Positions 52,131-61,456 of a DNA stretch of 64,000 nucleotides are shown piece after piece (positions within the stretch are counted from its first letter, which is position 1; the number at the start of each line of letters is the position of its first letter). This DNA is from DATDAW01 sp036524675 (lineage in GTDB: Bacteria; Verrucomicrobiota; Verrucomicrobiia; Chthoniobacterales; DASVRZ01): contig DATDBU010000021.1 of the NCBI GenBank assembly GCA_036524675.1, forward strand, positions 1-64,000, written 5' to 3'. Below the pieces are notes generated by a model. The model was not told where the DNA came from, ran no database searches, and saw nothing but the letters and a program-made list of their open reading frames with translations. Both the position numbers and the translations under genes were made by a program.

Positions 52131-54056
52131 TCAGGGCGAACCCCGGCGAACACCAAGGGCCTTCATCCGTGAATTTAATGTTGTCGCCGGTACACCAAGC
52201 AATCGTGCAGCACCGCACTCACCCGAGACTCTACCCTCACACAATTCCAATGCCCGCTGTATGTTCACACGCTCCAGATCTTCCATCTCTGAAGCAGTGA
52301 AGACCCGGGAAGTATCTTCTGCAGCCCTTGGCGCATGCCCGTGCTCCGATGCAGCAATGCCGCTCATCGCGCGCTCCAATTCGAGCTGGCTTCCAGAGGT
52401 CAGAATGATCGCGCGCTCAATCACGTTCTGGAGTTCGCGCACGTTCCCTGGCCAGTCGTAGCCTTTCAGCCGCTTGAGTTGAGCATCATTCAACGGATTG
52501 ATACGTTTTCCCATTCGCCGCCCGAAGCGTTGGACAAACGCTGCAGCCAGGTGTTCCACATCCCGCCCGCGTTCACGGAGCGATGGTATACGAATAGGGA
52601 ATACACACAAGCGGAAGTAAAGGTCCTCGCGAAATTTGCCCTCAGCGATCATTTGCTTGAGATCGCGGTTCGTAGCAGCCACCGCTCGCACGTCCACTTT
52701 TAGAGTCTTGGTGCTACCAAGGGGCTCGAATTCGCCTTCTTGAAGCACGCGCAACAGCTTTGCCTGCAGTTCCAGCGGAAGTTCGCCTACTTCGTCCAGG
52801 AAAATCGTGCCATGGTTAGCCAGTGAGAACCTGCCTTCGCGACGATTAACAGCACCTGTGAAAGCACCGCGTTCGTGTCCGAAAAATTCGCTCTCTATCA
52901 GGTTCGCAGGCACAGCCGCGCAATTCACCAAAACTAAAGGTTTGTCGGCACGGTCGCTGGCCCGGTGAATGGATCGCGCGACCAGCTCCTTGCCAGTCCC
53001 AGTTTCACCGGTGATAAGCACGGTGGAATCGGTCTTTGCCACTCGTTTAACGGAATCAAAGACAGCCTGCATGCAGTCGCTGCGGCCCAGCAGGCCATCA
53101 TGCCCCGGCATTTCGCGCACGGCATCGCGCAAATACTCCGTTTCCTGTGTAAGCAGCCGAATCTGCCGCTCCGCCTCAAGCCGTTCGTCCGAGTTGCGCA
53201 GAATAAGCGTGTAGAAAACCTCATTGCGGTTCTTGAACCGTGATAATGTCGCCTCTGCCGGAAATACGGAATGATCCCAACGCCGCGCAATGAAATTTTC
53301 GGGCACCCACAGCTGTTGCCGGCCGTCAGGGCGGCCGCAGATTTCCCTGGCAAATGCTTCCACGCGCGTTGCGCTTTCTGGAACGAGAAAGTCATTGATG
53401 CGTTCGCCGATCAGGTCCTCGGCCGTGCACCCAAACAAACGGTCTGCAGCCCGATTGACCCGAACGATTTTCATTTGGTTGTCGAGCACAACAATAGCGT
53501 CCATGGCGCTTTCCAACAGCGCCCTCAGTTCCTCTTCACGCGCTCGGACCTCTTGCTCGACTTTCAAGCGCCGTTGTTCCGCCGCCGCTCGAGCTGCGAA
53601 AATCTGGAACAACGAAATCATTCGCGGCTCGGGCGGCATGGGTTTGGTATCGAGCACCGACAGATGTCCCATCACTTCGTCATCGGTGTCGAGTAGGGGC
53701 ACGCCGAGATAGCTTACGGCGTTGATGGCGACCACATCCGGATCGCCGGGATACAACTCAATCAGTCGATCGGGAATGTGGATAAGCTTTCTGGATTCCA
53801 CAACTGGGGCGCAGGGTGTGCCGGCGATGTCGTATTCGAAATCTTCGACAAAAGCGCCATTGAGCCAGAAGGCATAGGCCCGCAGCCGATGCGCGTGCGG
53901 GAGATACTCCGTAACCCAGGCACCTGCGGTGTCCATGACAGTGGCTACATTTTTTACCAAGGCGCGGAAAAACTCCTTTCCGGTCTCCGCAGCGATGCCC
54001 TCGACGACTAGACGCAAAGCCGTCTCCTCGGCCCATGGTTTTGGCTCTTCGCTCAT
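52131..54056 (-). CDS. Sigma-54-dependent transcriptional activator (GAF-PAS-AAA+-Fis)
   Basis: A 641-residue enhancer-binding protein. A GAF domain (about 25-165) and a PAS domain (about 175-290) sense a signal. The AAA+ domain (about 315-560) has Walker A GETGTGKE, the sigma-54 contact loop GAFTGA and Walker B TIFLDEVGELP. The Fis-type HTH ends it (about 590-635, LERVNIQRALELCEGRVSGECGAARLLGVPATTL). No receiver domain is present, so it is not part of a two-component pair. The OsmC gene downstream with a sigma-54-like promoter is a likely target. Confidence 0.93.
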   Translation of the reverse strand: MSEEPKPWAEETALRLVVEGIAAETGKEFFRALVKNVATVMDTAGAWVTEYLPHAHRLRAYAFWLNGAFVEDFEYDIAGTPCAPVVESRKLIHIPDRLIELYPGDPDVVAINAVSYLGVPLLDTDDEVMGHLSVLDTKPMPPEPRMISLFQIFAARAAAEQRRLKVEQEVRAREEELRALLESAMDAIVVLDNQMKIVRVNRAADRLFGCTAEDLIGERINDFLVPESATRVEAFAREICGRPDGRQQLWVPENFIARRWDHSVFPAEATLSRFKNRNEVFYTLILRNSDERLEAERQIRLLTQETEYLRDAVREMPGHDGLLGRSDCMQAVFDSVKRVAKTDSTVLITGETGTGKELVARSIHRASDRADKPLVLVNCAAVPANLIESEFFGHERGAFTGAVNRREGRFSLANHGTIFLDEVGELPLELQAKLLRVLQEGEFEPLGSTKTLKVDVRAVAATNRDLKQMIAEGKFREDLYFRLCVFPIRIPSLRERGRDVEHLAAAFVQRFGRRMGKRINPLNDAQLKRLKGYDWPGNVRELQNVIERAIILTSGSQLELERAMSGIAASEHGHAPRAAEDTSRVFTASEMEDLERVNIQRALELCEGRVSGECGAARLLGVPATTLNSRMKALGVRRGSP

Positions 54057-54263
54057 CTGACTCCAGGCGCAGAATAACTTTGTCCGATGACAGACTCAAT
54101 CCCCGGCTTTGTTTATATCTTCATTCTTCCTGCTCTTAGACTTTAACTTACTCTGGCAGACGTATTTACGGCGTCCTTCGCAGAGCAAGTTAAGGCTAAA
54201 GAGGCGGCGCAAGGAATCCGCTGGACGGCTTACATCGCTTAAAGCATCGGCCCATTCTTTCTT

Positions 54264-55913
54264 CTACTGGGTCACAATCTTCCAGTTGTTCGTCGCTTCC
54301 GTGGGAATCACACCGTGTTTCTCGACCCAGGCGATAATCAGGTCACGGATTTCCTCGCTCGACTTGGAGAGAATCGGCGCGTTCTTAAACATCGTGTATC
54401 CGCCGCCGCCGTTGTAGCGGTAGTTGTTGACCGCAAGCTTGAGCTTTTGGCCAGGATCCAGCGGTTTTCCATGGAAGGTTAAGTTTCTAATTCGCTCTCC
54501 CTGGCGCCGTGTTAGATCAATCTCATAGTCAACGCCTTCCGCGACATCAAAATTGTATCCAGGAATACGCTTGTCCACGAGGTACGCGGCGCTTTTTCCC
54601 GGCTCATACGGCCTAAAAAATCGCGCCGAATACTCGAGCGCTTCCTTGAATTGGGCTCCGGTGATATCGAGAACGACGAGCGTATTTTCGTAAATGTAGA
54701 GACTGGCAATGTCGCGAACAGTTACCGGTCCTTTGGCAATGCGCGCTCGGGGATTGAATGTCGCAGCCAGAGAAACGTCGGCGCCGCTGGCATCGAGTTG
54801 GACACGCTGGATCAAATCGAGAAGCGCAGTGTCTTGTGTGTAGCCTGACGCGGCGCTGACATCCGCCGGACAATCGCCAATGACTTTATCTAGCCATGCC
54901 TGAGTTTCGCGATGGTACGGTTCATTCAGAGCAATGATTTCCGGGTCAGGTGCGACAGCCTCATCGATCGGGATGGTCCTGGCAGCCCTGGCAATTACTT
55001 TCCACGAAGAAGGTTCACCTTTTTTTTCGAGATATAGATCGGCGCGTGCGACGCAGTCACCCCATCTGTCGGCCTGTGTAAGCAAGATTCCGTTGATATA
55101 GAGCGAAGGAATTTCCCGGTGCGTGTGCCCCATCAGGATGACATCGATTCCGGGAACCGTGTTGGCAATGGCAACCCCGGCGTTTTCGTTAGGGATATTC
55201 GTCGGCCACCGTTGGCCCGTGGCTAGATCTTCCTCAATGCCCATGTGCATGGCGACAACGACGACATCGGCACGTTCCTTCTCCCGCAAAATCGGCACCC
55301 ATTTCTTTGCTTCAGCCGCAGCGTCACGGAATTCCAGGCCCTTGAAATTTTCCGGATTTTCCCACACCGGAATGCCGGGAGTCGTCAACCCAAGGACGGC
55401 AACGCGAACACCTTGGATTTCTTTAATGAGGTAAGGGCTATAAGCCGTTTTATGGGTGCTGGCGAAGTAAGTATTCGCCGAGAGCCATGGAAACTTTGCT
55501 TCGCTGCGCGCCTTGTCGAGAACGTCGAGGCCAAAGTTGTATTCATGATTGCCAAGGGTCATTGCATCGTAGCGCAAGGCGTTCATTGCCAGCATCATCG
55601 GATCGGAGGGTGCGTTATTCTTGCGGTTGTGATAGTAAACGAGCGGTGTCCCCTGAATGGTATCGCCGGAGTCGAGCAGCAGCAGGTCGGGGTCGCTTTT
55701 GCGCGCTTTTTTTACGACGGTGGCCACTTTGGCGAGGCCTGTATTTGCGGGCTTGTTCGTGTAGTAATCGATCGGATCGATATGGCCATGCAGATCTGTG
55801 GTCGAAAGAATGGTTATGTGGGCGCGAGACGTCGTTTCGGCTTGGACGCCAATGAAAAAGGAAAGAAAATACAGCCCTATCCAGCCGCAAAATCGGATTC
55901 TTGATCGCATCAC
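54264..55913 (-). CDS. Bifunctional metallophosphatase / 5'-nucleotidase (UshA-like)
   Basis: A 549-residue periplasmic enzyme with a signal peptide (about 1-25, ending GVQA). Metal ligands lie in STTDLHGHID, LLLDSGDTIQG, LGNHEYNFG, VVVAMHMG and LMGHTHREIP. The C-terminal nucleotide-binding domain has NYRYNGGGGYTMF. It salvages phosphate and nucleosides from external nucleotides or cyclic nucleotides. Confidence 0.93.
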   Translation of the reverse strand: MMRSRIRFCGWIGLYFLSFFIGVQAETTSRAHITILSTTDLHGHIDPIDYYTNKPANTGLAKVATVVKKARKSDPDLLLLDSGDTIQGTPLVYYHNRKNNAPSDPMMLAMNALRYDAMTLGNHEYNFGLDVLDKARSEAKFPWLSANTYFASTHKTAYSPYLIKEIQGVRVAVLGLTTPGIPVWENPENFKGLEFRDAAAEAKKWVPILREKERADVVVVAMHMGIEEDLATGQRWPTNIPNENAGVAIANTVPGIDVILMGHTHREIPSLYINGILLTQADRWGDCVARADLYLEKKGEPSSWKVIARAARTIPIDEAVAPDPEIIALNEPYHRETQAWLDKVIGDCPADVSAASGYTQDTALLDLIQRVQLDASGADVSLAATFNPRARIAKGPVTVRDIASLYIYENTLVVLDITGAQFKEALEYSARFFRPYEPGKSAAYLVDKRIPGYNFDVAEGVDYEIDLTRRQGERIRNLTFHGKPLDPGQKLKLAVNNYRYNGGGGYTMFKNAPILSKSSEEIRDLIIAWVEKHGVIPTEATNNWKIVTQ

Positions 55914-55970
55914 GGTTGTTGTTCAGAACCCAAAACCTGCAACGATACAAACTTAAATCGCTATCACTCC

Positions 55971-56510
55971 ATGAAACACTGGCTCTCCCTTGTCCTGTTT
56001 GCTCTTCTCTCCGGAACTGCAGCTGCTGCCCCGTCACTAACATCCATCCTTTTCAAAGACATGGATGAAAAATCGCACACCCTGGCCGATTACGCGGGCA
56101 AAGTCGTGATGATCGTCAACGTCGCTTCCAGATGTGGCAACACGCCGCAATACAAACCGCTCGAGGCGCTGTATCAAAAATACAGCCCGCAAGGGTTCAT
56201 CGTGCTTGGCTTTCCTTGTAACGATTTCAGGGGCCAGGAGCCCGGCACGAACGCTGAAATCAAGCAATTTTGCACGTTGAACTATGCCGTGACATTCCCG
56301 CTCTTTGACAAGCTCCATGTTAAAGGTCTGGAGCAGCATCCGCTGTACACGGCTTTGACGGGGCCTGAAGCGACGTTTCCCGGAGATGTGAAATGGAATT
56401 TCGGCAAATTCCTTATTGGTAAAGACGGAACGGTTCTGGCTCGATTCGAGCCAAAAACGCAGCCCGACGATCCGCAGGTCATCGCGGCGATCGAAGCAGC
56501 GTTGAAATAA
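55971..56510 (+). CDS. Glutathione peroxidase family protein, exported
   Basis: A 179-residue thiol peroxidase with a signal peptide (about 1-20, ending TAAAA). It has peroxidatic Cys55 (VASRCGNTPQY), a second motif LGFPCNDFRGQEPG and the WNFGKFLI block. It uses cysteine, not selenocysteine. Export to the periplasm is unusual among bacterial GPx proteins; the reductant is probably a thioredoxin-like protein. Confidence 0.92.
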   Translation: MKHWLSLVLFALLSGTAAAAPSLTSILFKDMDEKSHTLADYAGKVVMIVNVASRCGNTPQYKPLEALYQKYSPQGFIVLGFPCNDFRGQEPGTNAEIKQFCTLNYAVTFPLFDKLHVKGLEQHPLYTALTGPEATFPGDVKWNFGKFLIGKDGTVLARFEPKTQPDDPQVIAAIEAALK

Positions 56511-56606
56511 ACTGCGCGCAATTGAAGAAACAGATGGCCGCCATTTAAAAATCCGATTGGTGCTCCGGAGAGGGTTGGCGGATGCTTCGTGCGTCAACCC
56601 AGCGCC

Positions 56607-57575
56607 ATGGAACTCTACCAACTCCGCACGTTTCTTACTGTCGCCGAAGAAGGCAATCTCACTCGCGCCGCCGAAAAGATGTTCACGAGCCAACCGGCAG
56701 TGAGCGCACAGCTGCGAGCACTTGAAGAAGAACTCGGCGTGCGCCTTTTTGATCGCAGTCCGAAGGGAATGCAGCTCACCCGAGCCGGCAAATCCCTTCA
56801 CGCTCAGGCCCGGCGCATCATGGAAGCTGCCCGCAATTTCAAAATCGAGGCCGAGAATTTACGGGGGGCCGTGTCCGGCAAATTCGTTCTGGGGCTCAAC
56901 AATCGCCCGGAAATTCTGCGGCTCATGGAAATCCTCCATACGCTCACCGCAGACTATCCGGACCTGAGTTACGACCTGGTGACTGGCCACAGCGGTGACA
57001 TTCTCGAAGGCCTCGAGGAGGGCATTCTCAGCATCGGATTTTTCGAGGGCGAATGCGATAGCTCCCGGCTCACGCATCACCAGATCGACACCATCGAACT
57101 CTGCCTCGCGGCTCCCGCAGCATGGGCTGAAGAGCTGGCAATGCCAGATTGGAAAAAACTCGAAGCAAAACCCTGGGTTTTCCATTCACCGTCGTGTTCG
57201 AGCTTCCGGTTCTTTCAAAGCCTTTGCAGGGATCACGGACGGCAAATTTCCCCAAGATTCCGCGTGAACGACGATATTGCCGTCCTGACGCTTGTTGCCG
57301 AGGGCCTTGGAGTCACGCTCGCTGCGCGCAACCTGATCTCGGCCAACGGGTTTGAAGACCGGGTTGTCGCGCTGCCTCACTTCCGCACGTCACTTCCGTT
57401 AAGCATCGGATATCAGACAGCGCGCGCCGAGGATCCGGCGATTGCGGCCGTTCGCGACGCGATTTTGAAAATCTGGCGTACACCGCAACCAAATGTAGCC
57501 ATTCCCTCGTTCGAAGCACCAGTCATTCGGCGACTCGCCCCTTCGACCAATCATTTTTCATCTTACCGGTCATGA
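56607..57575 (+). CDS. LysR-family transcriptional regulator
   Basis: A 322-residue LysR protein. The HTH domain (about 1-60) reads MELYQLRTFLTVAEEGNLTRAAEKMFTSQPAVSAQLRALEEELGVRLF in full. The effector domain is about 90-295. It starts at ATG 56607, 96 bp after the peroxidase gene on the same strand. Its stop overlaps the following DUF2917 gene by 4 bp (57572-57575), which is a recurring pair in other bacteria. Confidence 0.93.
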   Translation: MELYQLRTFLTVAEEGNLTRAAEKMFTSQPAVSAQLRALEEELGVRLFDRSPKGMQLTRAGKSLHAQARRIMEAARNFKIEAENLRGAVSGKFVLGLNNRPEILRLMEILHTLTADYPDLSYDLVTGHSGDILEGLEEGILSIGFFEGECDSSRLTHHQIDTIELCLAAPAAWAEELAMPDWKKLEAKPWVFHSPSCSSFRFFQSLCRDHGRQISPRFRVNDDIAVLTLVAEGLGVTLAARNLISANGFEDRVVALPHFRTSLPLSIGYQTARAEDPAIAAVRDAILKIWRTPQPNVAIPSFEAPVIRRLAPSTNHFSSYRS

Positions 57576-57916
57576 ATACACCCAGCCGTCCTTCGCTCGG
57601 AAAAAGGAGCGCGGGCTCCGCAAATCAGACGTCATCTCCTTTTCAGGCGCACCGCGCTAAACCCCGACCAAAGATCACCCTCTCCTCTGGCGCTTTGCTC
57701 GCTCATCGGGTGAATGATCATGAAACGCTGACGCTAACAGTTAGCGCCGGGCACGCATGGATCACGAATGAAGGCGATCCCGAAGACTACATTCTCGCGG
57801 CTGGCGAGATATTCGAGATTGCCGGGCCCGCACGGCTTCTCGTTGAAGGCATCCACGACGGCGCGGAATTCGACATGGAATTTCGCCATACGGGCGGCAT
57901 GATCCTGGCCAGTTAG
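57572..57916 (+). CDS. DUF2917 family protein
   Basis: A 114-residue protein. A disordered, basic N-terminus (about 1-35) is followed by a cupin-like strand set (SAGHAWITNEGDPEDYILAAGEIFEI and ARLLVEGIHDGAEFDMEF). DUF2917 proteins have no known function but are often encoded beside LysR regulators. It overlaps the LysR stop by 4 bp, so translation is coupled. Confidence 0.8.
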   Translation: MNTPSRPSLGKRSAGSANQTSSPFQAHRAKPRPKITLSSGALLAHRVNDHETLTLTVSAGHAWITNEGDPEDYILAAGEIFEIAGPARLLVEGIHDGAEFDMEFRHTGGMILAS

Positions 57917-57987
57917 GTAGTAAGTTCTCCAAAAAAACCGGCTTGCGAGGTATTGCTTTGTAGGGCAAACGATTTTTGCGGTTGCCG

Positions 57988-58006
57988 TATACCCCTACCC
58001 GGTATA
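57988..58006. promoter_or_regulatory. CsoR-type operator
   Basis: TATACC (57988-57993) and GGTATA (58001-58006) form an inverted repeat around CCTACCC, like the GTATACCC/GGGTATAC boxes of Cu(I)-responsive CsoR repressors. It ends 10 bp before the GTG start of the csoR gene and would block transcription of csoR-copA. Confidence 0.8.
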
Positions 58007-58016
58007 TGTATTAGCC

Positions 58017-58310
58017 GTGAATCAGGAAACCAGAGCCAGTATCGGAGCCCGGATGAAACGTATCGCCGGTCAAATCGCCGGCATCCAGCGCATGATCGAA
58101 GACGACCGGTATTGCGTGGATGTTTTGAATCAAATTTCCGCTGCGAGAGCAGCGCTGGACGCCGTTGGCGTCGAGCTGGTAACCGGGCACATCGAATCCT
58201 GCGTATTGGCAAAGAATGGCCACGAAAGCGGGTCAAAACATGCAACGCCGATGAGCACTGATGAGCTTCTCGCCGAGCTCCGGACTGCATTGTCACGTTT
58301 TCTCAAATGA
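58017..58310 (+). CDS. csoR: Copper-sensing transcriptional repressor (CsoR type)
   Basis: A 97-residue four-helix repressor of the CsoR/RcnR/FrmR family. The Cu(I) ligands Cys33 (RYCVDVL), His58 and Cys62 (VTGHIESCV) match the C-H-C set. It lies 19 bp before copA and directly behind its own palindromic operator. The start is GTG. Copper specificity follows from the copA neighbour and the ligand set; FrmR-type formaldehyde sensing is less likely. Confidence 0.92.
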   Translation: MNQETRASIGARMKRIAGQIAGIQRMIEDDRYCVDVLNQISAARAALDAVGVELVTGHIESCVLAKNGHESGSKHATPMSTDELLAELRTALSRFLK

Positions 58311-58329
58311 GCCAAAGGGACCACAAGTT

Positions 58330-60843
58330 ATGAGTCACGACTGCGGGAGCGCCAAAACCAAATCAACCCCAACACACAACCTCGTCGATCCAGTCTGTGG
58401 CATGACCGTCGATCCTGAGCAGTCTGCCCGGCACATCGAATATGCCGGGACGATTTATCATTTCTGCTCTGCGCATTGTCAGCAAAAGTTCCGTGCAAAT
58501 CCGACGGCGTTTGTTCCGGAAACCAGCCATGCTGGCGGCCATCTTCCAGGCGCCAACGATGATGCAATCCGGAAAATTCCTCCCGGAGCCGAGTCTTCCA
58601 GTTGTTGCGATCATGAGCATACACAAACACAGACGCCGGCAGTAGGCCGGCCGCCGGCAGCGAAATATTACTGCCCGATGTGTCCCGGTGTGGATTCGGA
58701 CGAGCCGGGAGATTGTCCAAAATGCGGGATGGCGCTGGAGTTTAATCCGGCTTGGAAACCAGCGAAACGAGCGGTTTACACGTGCCCGATGCATCCCGAG
58801 GTCGAGCAGGATCGCCCCGGAACCTGCCCGAAATGCGGCATGGCACTGGAACTGAAGACAGTTTCGGCTGAGGAACCGGAAGACAGCGAGTTGAAGGATA
58901 TGACGCGCCGATTCTGGATTGGCGCAGTGTTGGCGCTCCCTGTCTTTGTCCTCGCGATGGCGCATCTTTTCCCGACAGCGCCGCATTGGACGATGGGACA
59001 TGTGTCGCGCTGGGCGCAGTTTATTTTAACAACGCCGGTGGTGCTCTGGGCGGGCTGGCCATTTTTTGTGCGGGGTGCGAAGTCGCTGATTTCCTGGAAC
59101 TTGAATATGTTCACGCTAATCGCGCTCGGCGTTGGCGCGGCGTACGTATTCAGCACGACAGCGATGCTTGCACCGGGTCTTTTCCCGGATTCGATGCGCG
59201 GAATGAACGGGCCGGATTTGTATTTTGAAGCCGCGGCGGTGATCGTGGTTTTGGTTTTGCTCGGTCAGGTGTTGGAACTACGTGCCCGGGGAAGAACTGG
59301 GAACGCCATCCGTGCCCTACTGCATCTGGCACCCGCAACGGCACGGATTGTCGAAAATGGGCGGGACCGCGAAATTCCGCTCGATTCCGTGACAAAGGGC
59401 GATGTTCTGCGGGTGCGCCCCGGCGACAAAGTGCCGGTGGACGGTGTTGTTTTGGAAGGCCAATCGACCGTCGATGAGTCGATGCTCACAGGTGAACCGG
59501 TTCCTGTTTTCAAAAAACCGAACGACTCAGTGACGGGAGGAACTATCAATGGGACCGGCGGTTTTCTCATGCGCGCGGAACGCGTGGGCGACGAAACGGT
59601 GCTGGCACAGATCGTGGAAATGGTCGCCCAAGCCCAACGCAGCCGGGCCCCGATTCAGGCGCTAGCGGATCGCGTGGCCGGATGGTTTGTCCCCGTAGTA
59701 GTGGCCGTTGCAGTGATCACGTTCTTTGTGTGGTTGATGGTTGGGCCTCAGCCGCAGCTGTCCCACGCGTTGGTTAATGCCGTCGCCGTTTTGATTATCG
59801 CATGCCCTTGCGCGCTGGGTCTGGCCACGCCGATGTCGATTATGGTCGGTGTCGGTCGTGGCGCGCAGATGGGTGTGCTCATCAAAAACGCCGAAGCCAT
59901 GGAGCGGCTGGAACGGGTGACGACGATCGTTGTGGATAAAACAGGCACCCTTACCGAAGGCAAACCACGCCTGGTTTCGATTCGAACGGCCGACGGCTTG
60001 GGCGAGAATGAGTTGTTGGCGCTGGCGGCAAGTGTCGAGCAGCACAGCGAACATCCCCTCGCCTCCGCCGTCGTAGCCGCTGCGAAAGAACGCGAAATTG
60101 TGCTGCAAGATTCGGAAAATTTTGAATCAATCACGGGGCAAGGTGTTCGCGCCCGGGTCAATGGACGAGACGTGTTTGTCGGAAAACCCAAGGATGCAGG
60201 CTTTTTTGCGACAGAGGCAGAGGCGCGTCAAAGAAAGGCCGAAACGGTCATTTTCGTTACGGTCGATGGGAAAACGGTTGGCTTTGTCTCTGTGGCCGAC
60301 CCAGTAAAAACATCGACCCCGGAAGCCATATCAGAGTTGCACAAAATGGGCATAAAAGTCCGGATGCTCACCGGGGACAACCCGCATACTGCTGAAGCAG
60401 TGGCCACGCAGCTTGGACTCGATCAATTTGAAGCCGGCGTCGCCCCAAGTGACAAGCACGCGCGCGTGGAGGCGCTTCGCAAAACCGGCGAGGTTGTCGC
60501 CATGGCCGGCGATGGCATCAATGACGCGCCGGCTCTCACGGCGGCGGACGTCGGCATCGCCATGGGAACCGGAACCGATGTTGCGATGGAAAGCGCAGGC
60601 ATCACGTTGCTCAAAGGGGATTTGCGTGGGCTGGCAAGTGCAATGCGATTAAGCCGCTCCATGATGCGGAACATTCGGCAGAATCTCCTCTTTGCATTCC
60701 TCTACAATGCGCTCGGAATTCCGCTGGCGGCGGGGGTTCTGTATCCGGCTTTCGGCTGGCTGCTGAGCCCGATGATTGCCGGCCTGGCAATGAGCCTGAG
60801 CTCGGTATCTGTCATCGCCAATGCGCTGCGTTTGGGACGTTAA
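58330..60843 (+). CDS. copA: Copper-translocating P1B-type ATPase with YHS and two CPxHP-type metal-binding domains
   Basis: An 837-residue copper exporter. Its N-terminus carries a YHS domain (about 18-62, DPVCGMTVDPEQSARHIEY and HFCSAHC). Two short metal-binding repeats follow: 112-137 (YYCPMCPGVDSDEPG, with Cys in place of the usual His) and 149-176 (YTCPMHPEVEQDRPG). The ATPase core has CPCALGLATP (Cu(I) translocation), DKTGTLTEG (phosphorylated Asp) and MAGDGINDAPAL. No classical GMTCxxC heavy-metal domain is present. The ATG at 58330 is used. Confidence 0.95.
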   Translation: MSHDCGSAKTKSTPTHNLVDPVCGMTVDPEQSARHIEYAGTIYHFCSAHCQQKFRANPTAFVPETSHAGGHLPGANDDAIRKIPPGAESSSCCDHEHTQTQTPAVGRPPAAKYYCPMCPGVDSDEPGDCPKCGMALEFNPAWKPAKRAVYTCPMHPEVEQDRPGTCPKCGMALELKTVSAEEPEDSELKDMTRRFWIGAVLALPVFVLAMAHLFPTAPHWTMGHVSRWAQFILTTPVVLWAGWPFFVRGAKSLISWNLNMFTLIALGVGAAYVFSTTAMLAPGLFPDSMRGMNGPDLYFEAAAVIVVLVLLGQVLELRARGRTGNAIRALLHLAPATARIVENGRDREIPLDSVTKGDVLRVRPGDKVPVDGVVLEGQSTVDESMLTGEPVPVFKKPNDSVTGGTINGTGGFLMRAERVGDETVLAQIVEMVAQAQRSRAPIQALADRVAGWFVPVVVAVAVITFFVWLMVGPQPQLSHALVNAVAVLIIACPCALGLATPMSIMVGVGRGAQMGVLIKNAEAMERLERVTTIVVDKTGTLTEGKPRLVSIRTADGLGENELLALAASVEQHSEHPLASAVVAAAKEREIVLQDSENFESITGQGVRARVNGRDVFVGKPKDAGFFATEAEARQRKAETVIFVTVDGKTVGFVSVADPVKTSTPEAISELHKMGIKVRMLTGDNPHTAEAVATQLGLDQFEAGVAPSDKHARVEALRKTGEVVAMAGDGINDAPALTAADVGIAMGTGTDVAMESAGITLLKGDLRGLASAMRLSRSMMRNIRQNLLFAFLYNALGIPLAAGVLYPAFGWLLSPMIAGLAMSLSSVSVIANALRLGR

Positions 60844-60855
60844 AAGGAGATTGTA

Positions 60856-61401
60856 TTATTTCCCGACCGCAATGCCCATCTCGACTTCGGCGATGAGAGT
60901 CCGTAAGTATCCGCAAGCGGCCTTGCCTTCGCTCGTCTGCAATGTCGATTCGAACATCGCAACCAGGCGTTTTGCCGTCTCGAGCGTCTTCGGAAGTTTC
61001 GGCGACGTCCCCCGATCGGTGACGTTGTCGTAGGCGTCCGCGAGTTTGATAATTTGCACGACTTCAGGAGCCTCAGCCAGACGGGCAAAATACTCGGTAT
61101 CCCGCGCTCCCTTTGGCAGAAGGGCGTTCTTTGTCAACGCGACGACATAATCCGCGACCGTTTTGCCAAACACGGCCTCGATTTCATCGTAGTCAGTGTT
61201 GGTATCCTCCAAAGTGTCATGGAGAAACGCAGCCGCAATCGCGTCGGTGTCGTCCACCCCGTAAAGATCGCGCAGGATGAATGCCACTCGCGTTACATGG
61301 GAAAAATAAGGCGTCGCACCGTCGGCGCGGGTCTGGCCGCGGTGCTTGCGCGCGGCAAAGCTGGCTGCTTTGAGGACCGCGTGAATCGAGTGGGAAGGCA
61401 T
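60856..61401 (-). CDS. HD-domain phosphohydrolase (RelA/SpoT HD-like)
   Basis: A 181-residue protein similar to the HD hydrolase half of SpoT/Mesh1. The metal ligands are in GQTRADGATPYFSHVTRVA (His), AAAFLHDTLEDTN (HD and ED) and IIKLADAYDNV (Asp and Asn). It may hydrolyse ppGpp or related nucleotides; no synthetase domain is present. It is convergent with copA and follows DUF4202. Start ATG 61401 chosen at MPSHSIHAVLKAASFAARKH. Confidence 0.85.
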   Translation of the reverse strand: MPSHSIHAVLKAASFAARKHRGQTRADGATPYFSHVTRVAFILRDLYGVDDTDAIAAAFLHDTLEDTNTDYDEIEAVFGKTVADYVVALTKNALLPKGARDTEYFARLAEAPEVVQIIKLADAYDNVTDRGTSPKLPKTLETAKRLVAMFESTLQTSEGKAACGYLRTLIAEVEMGIAVGK

Positions 61402-61456
61402 CAAAATGGCGCGAATGTGCACACGAAATCCCACCCGCGTAAAGCGTGAAACGAGT

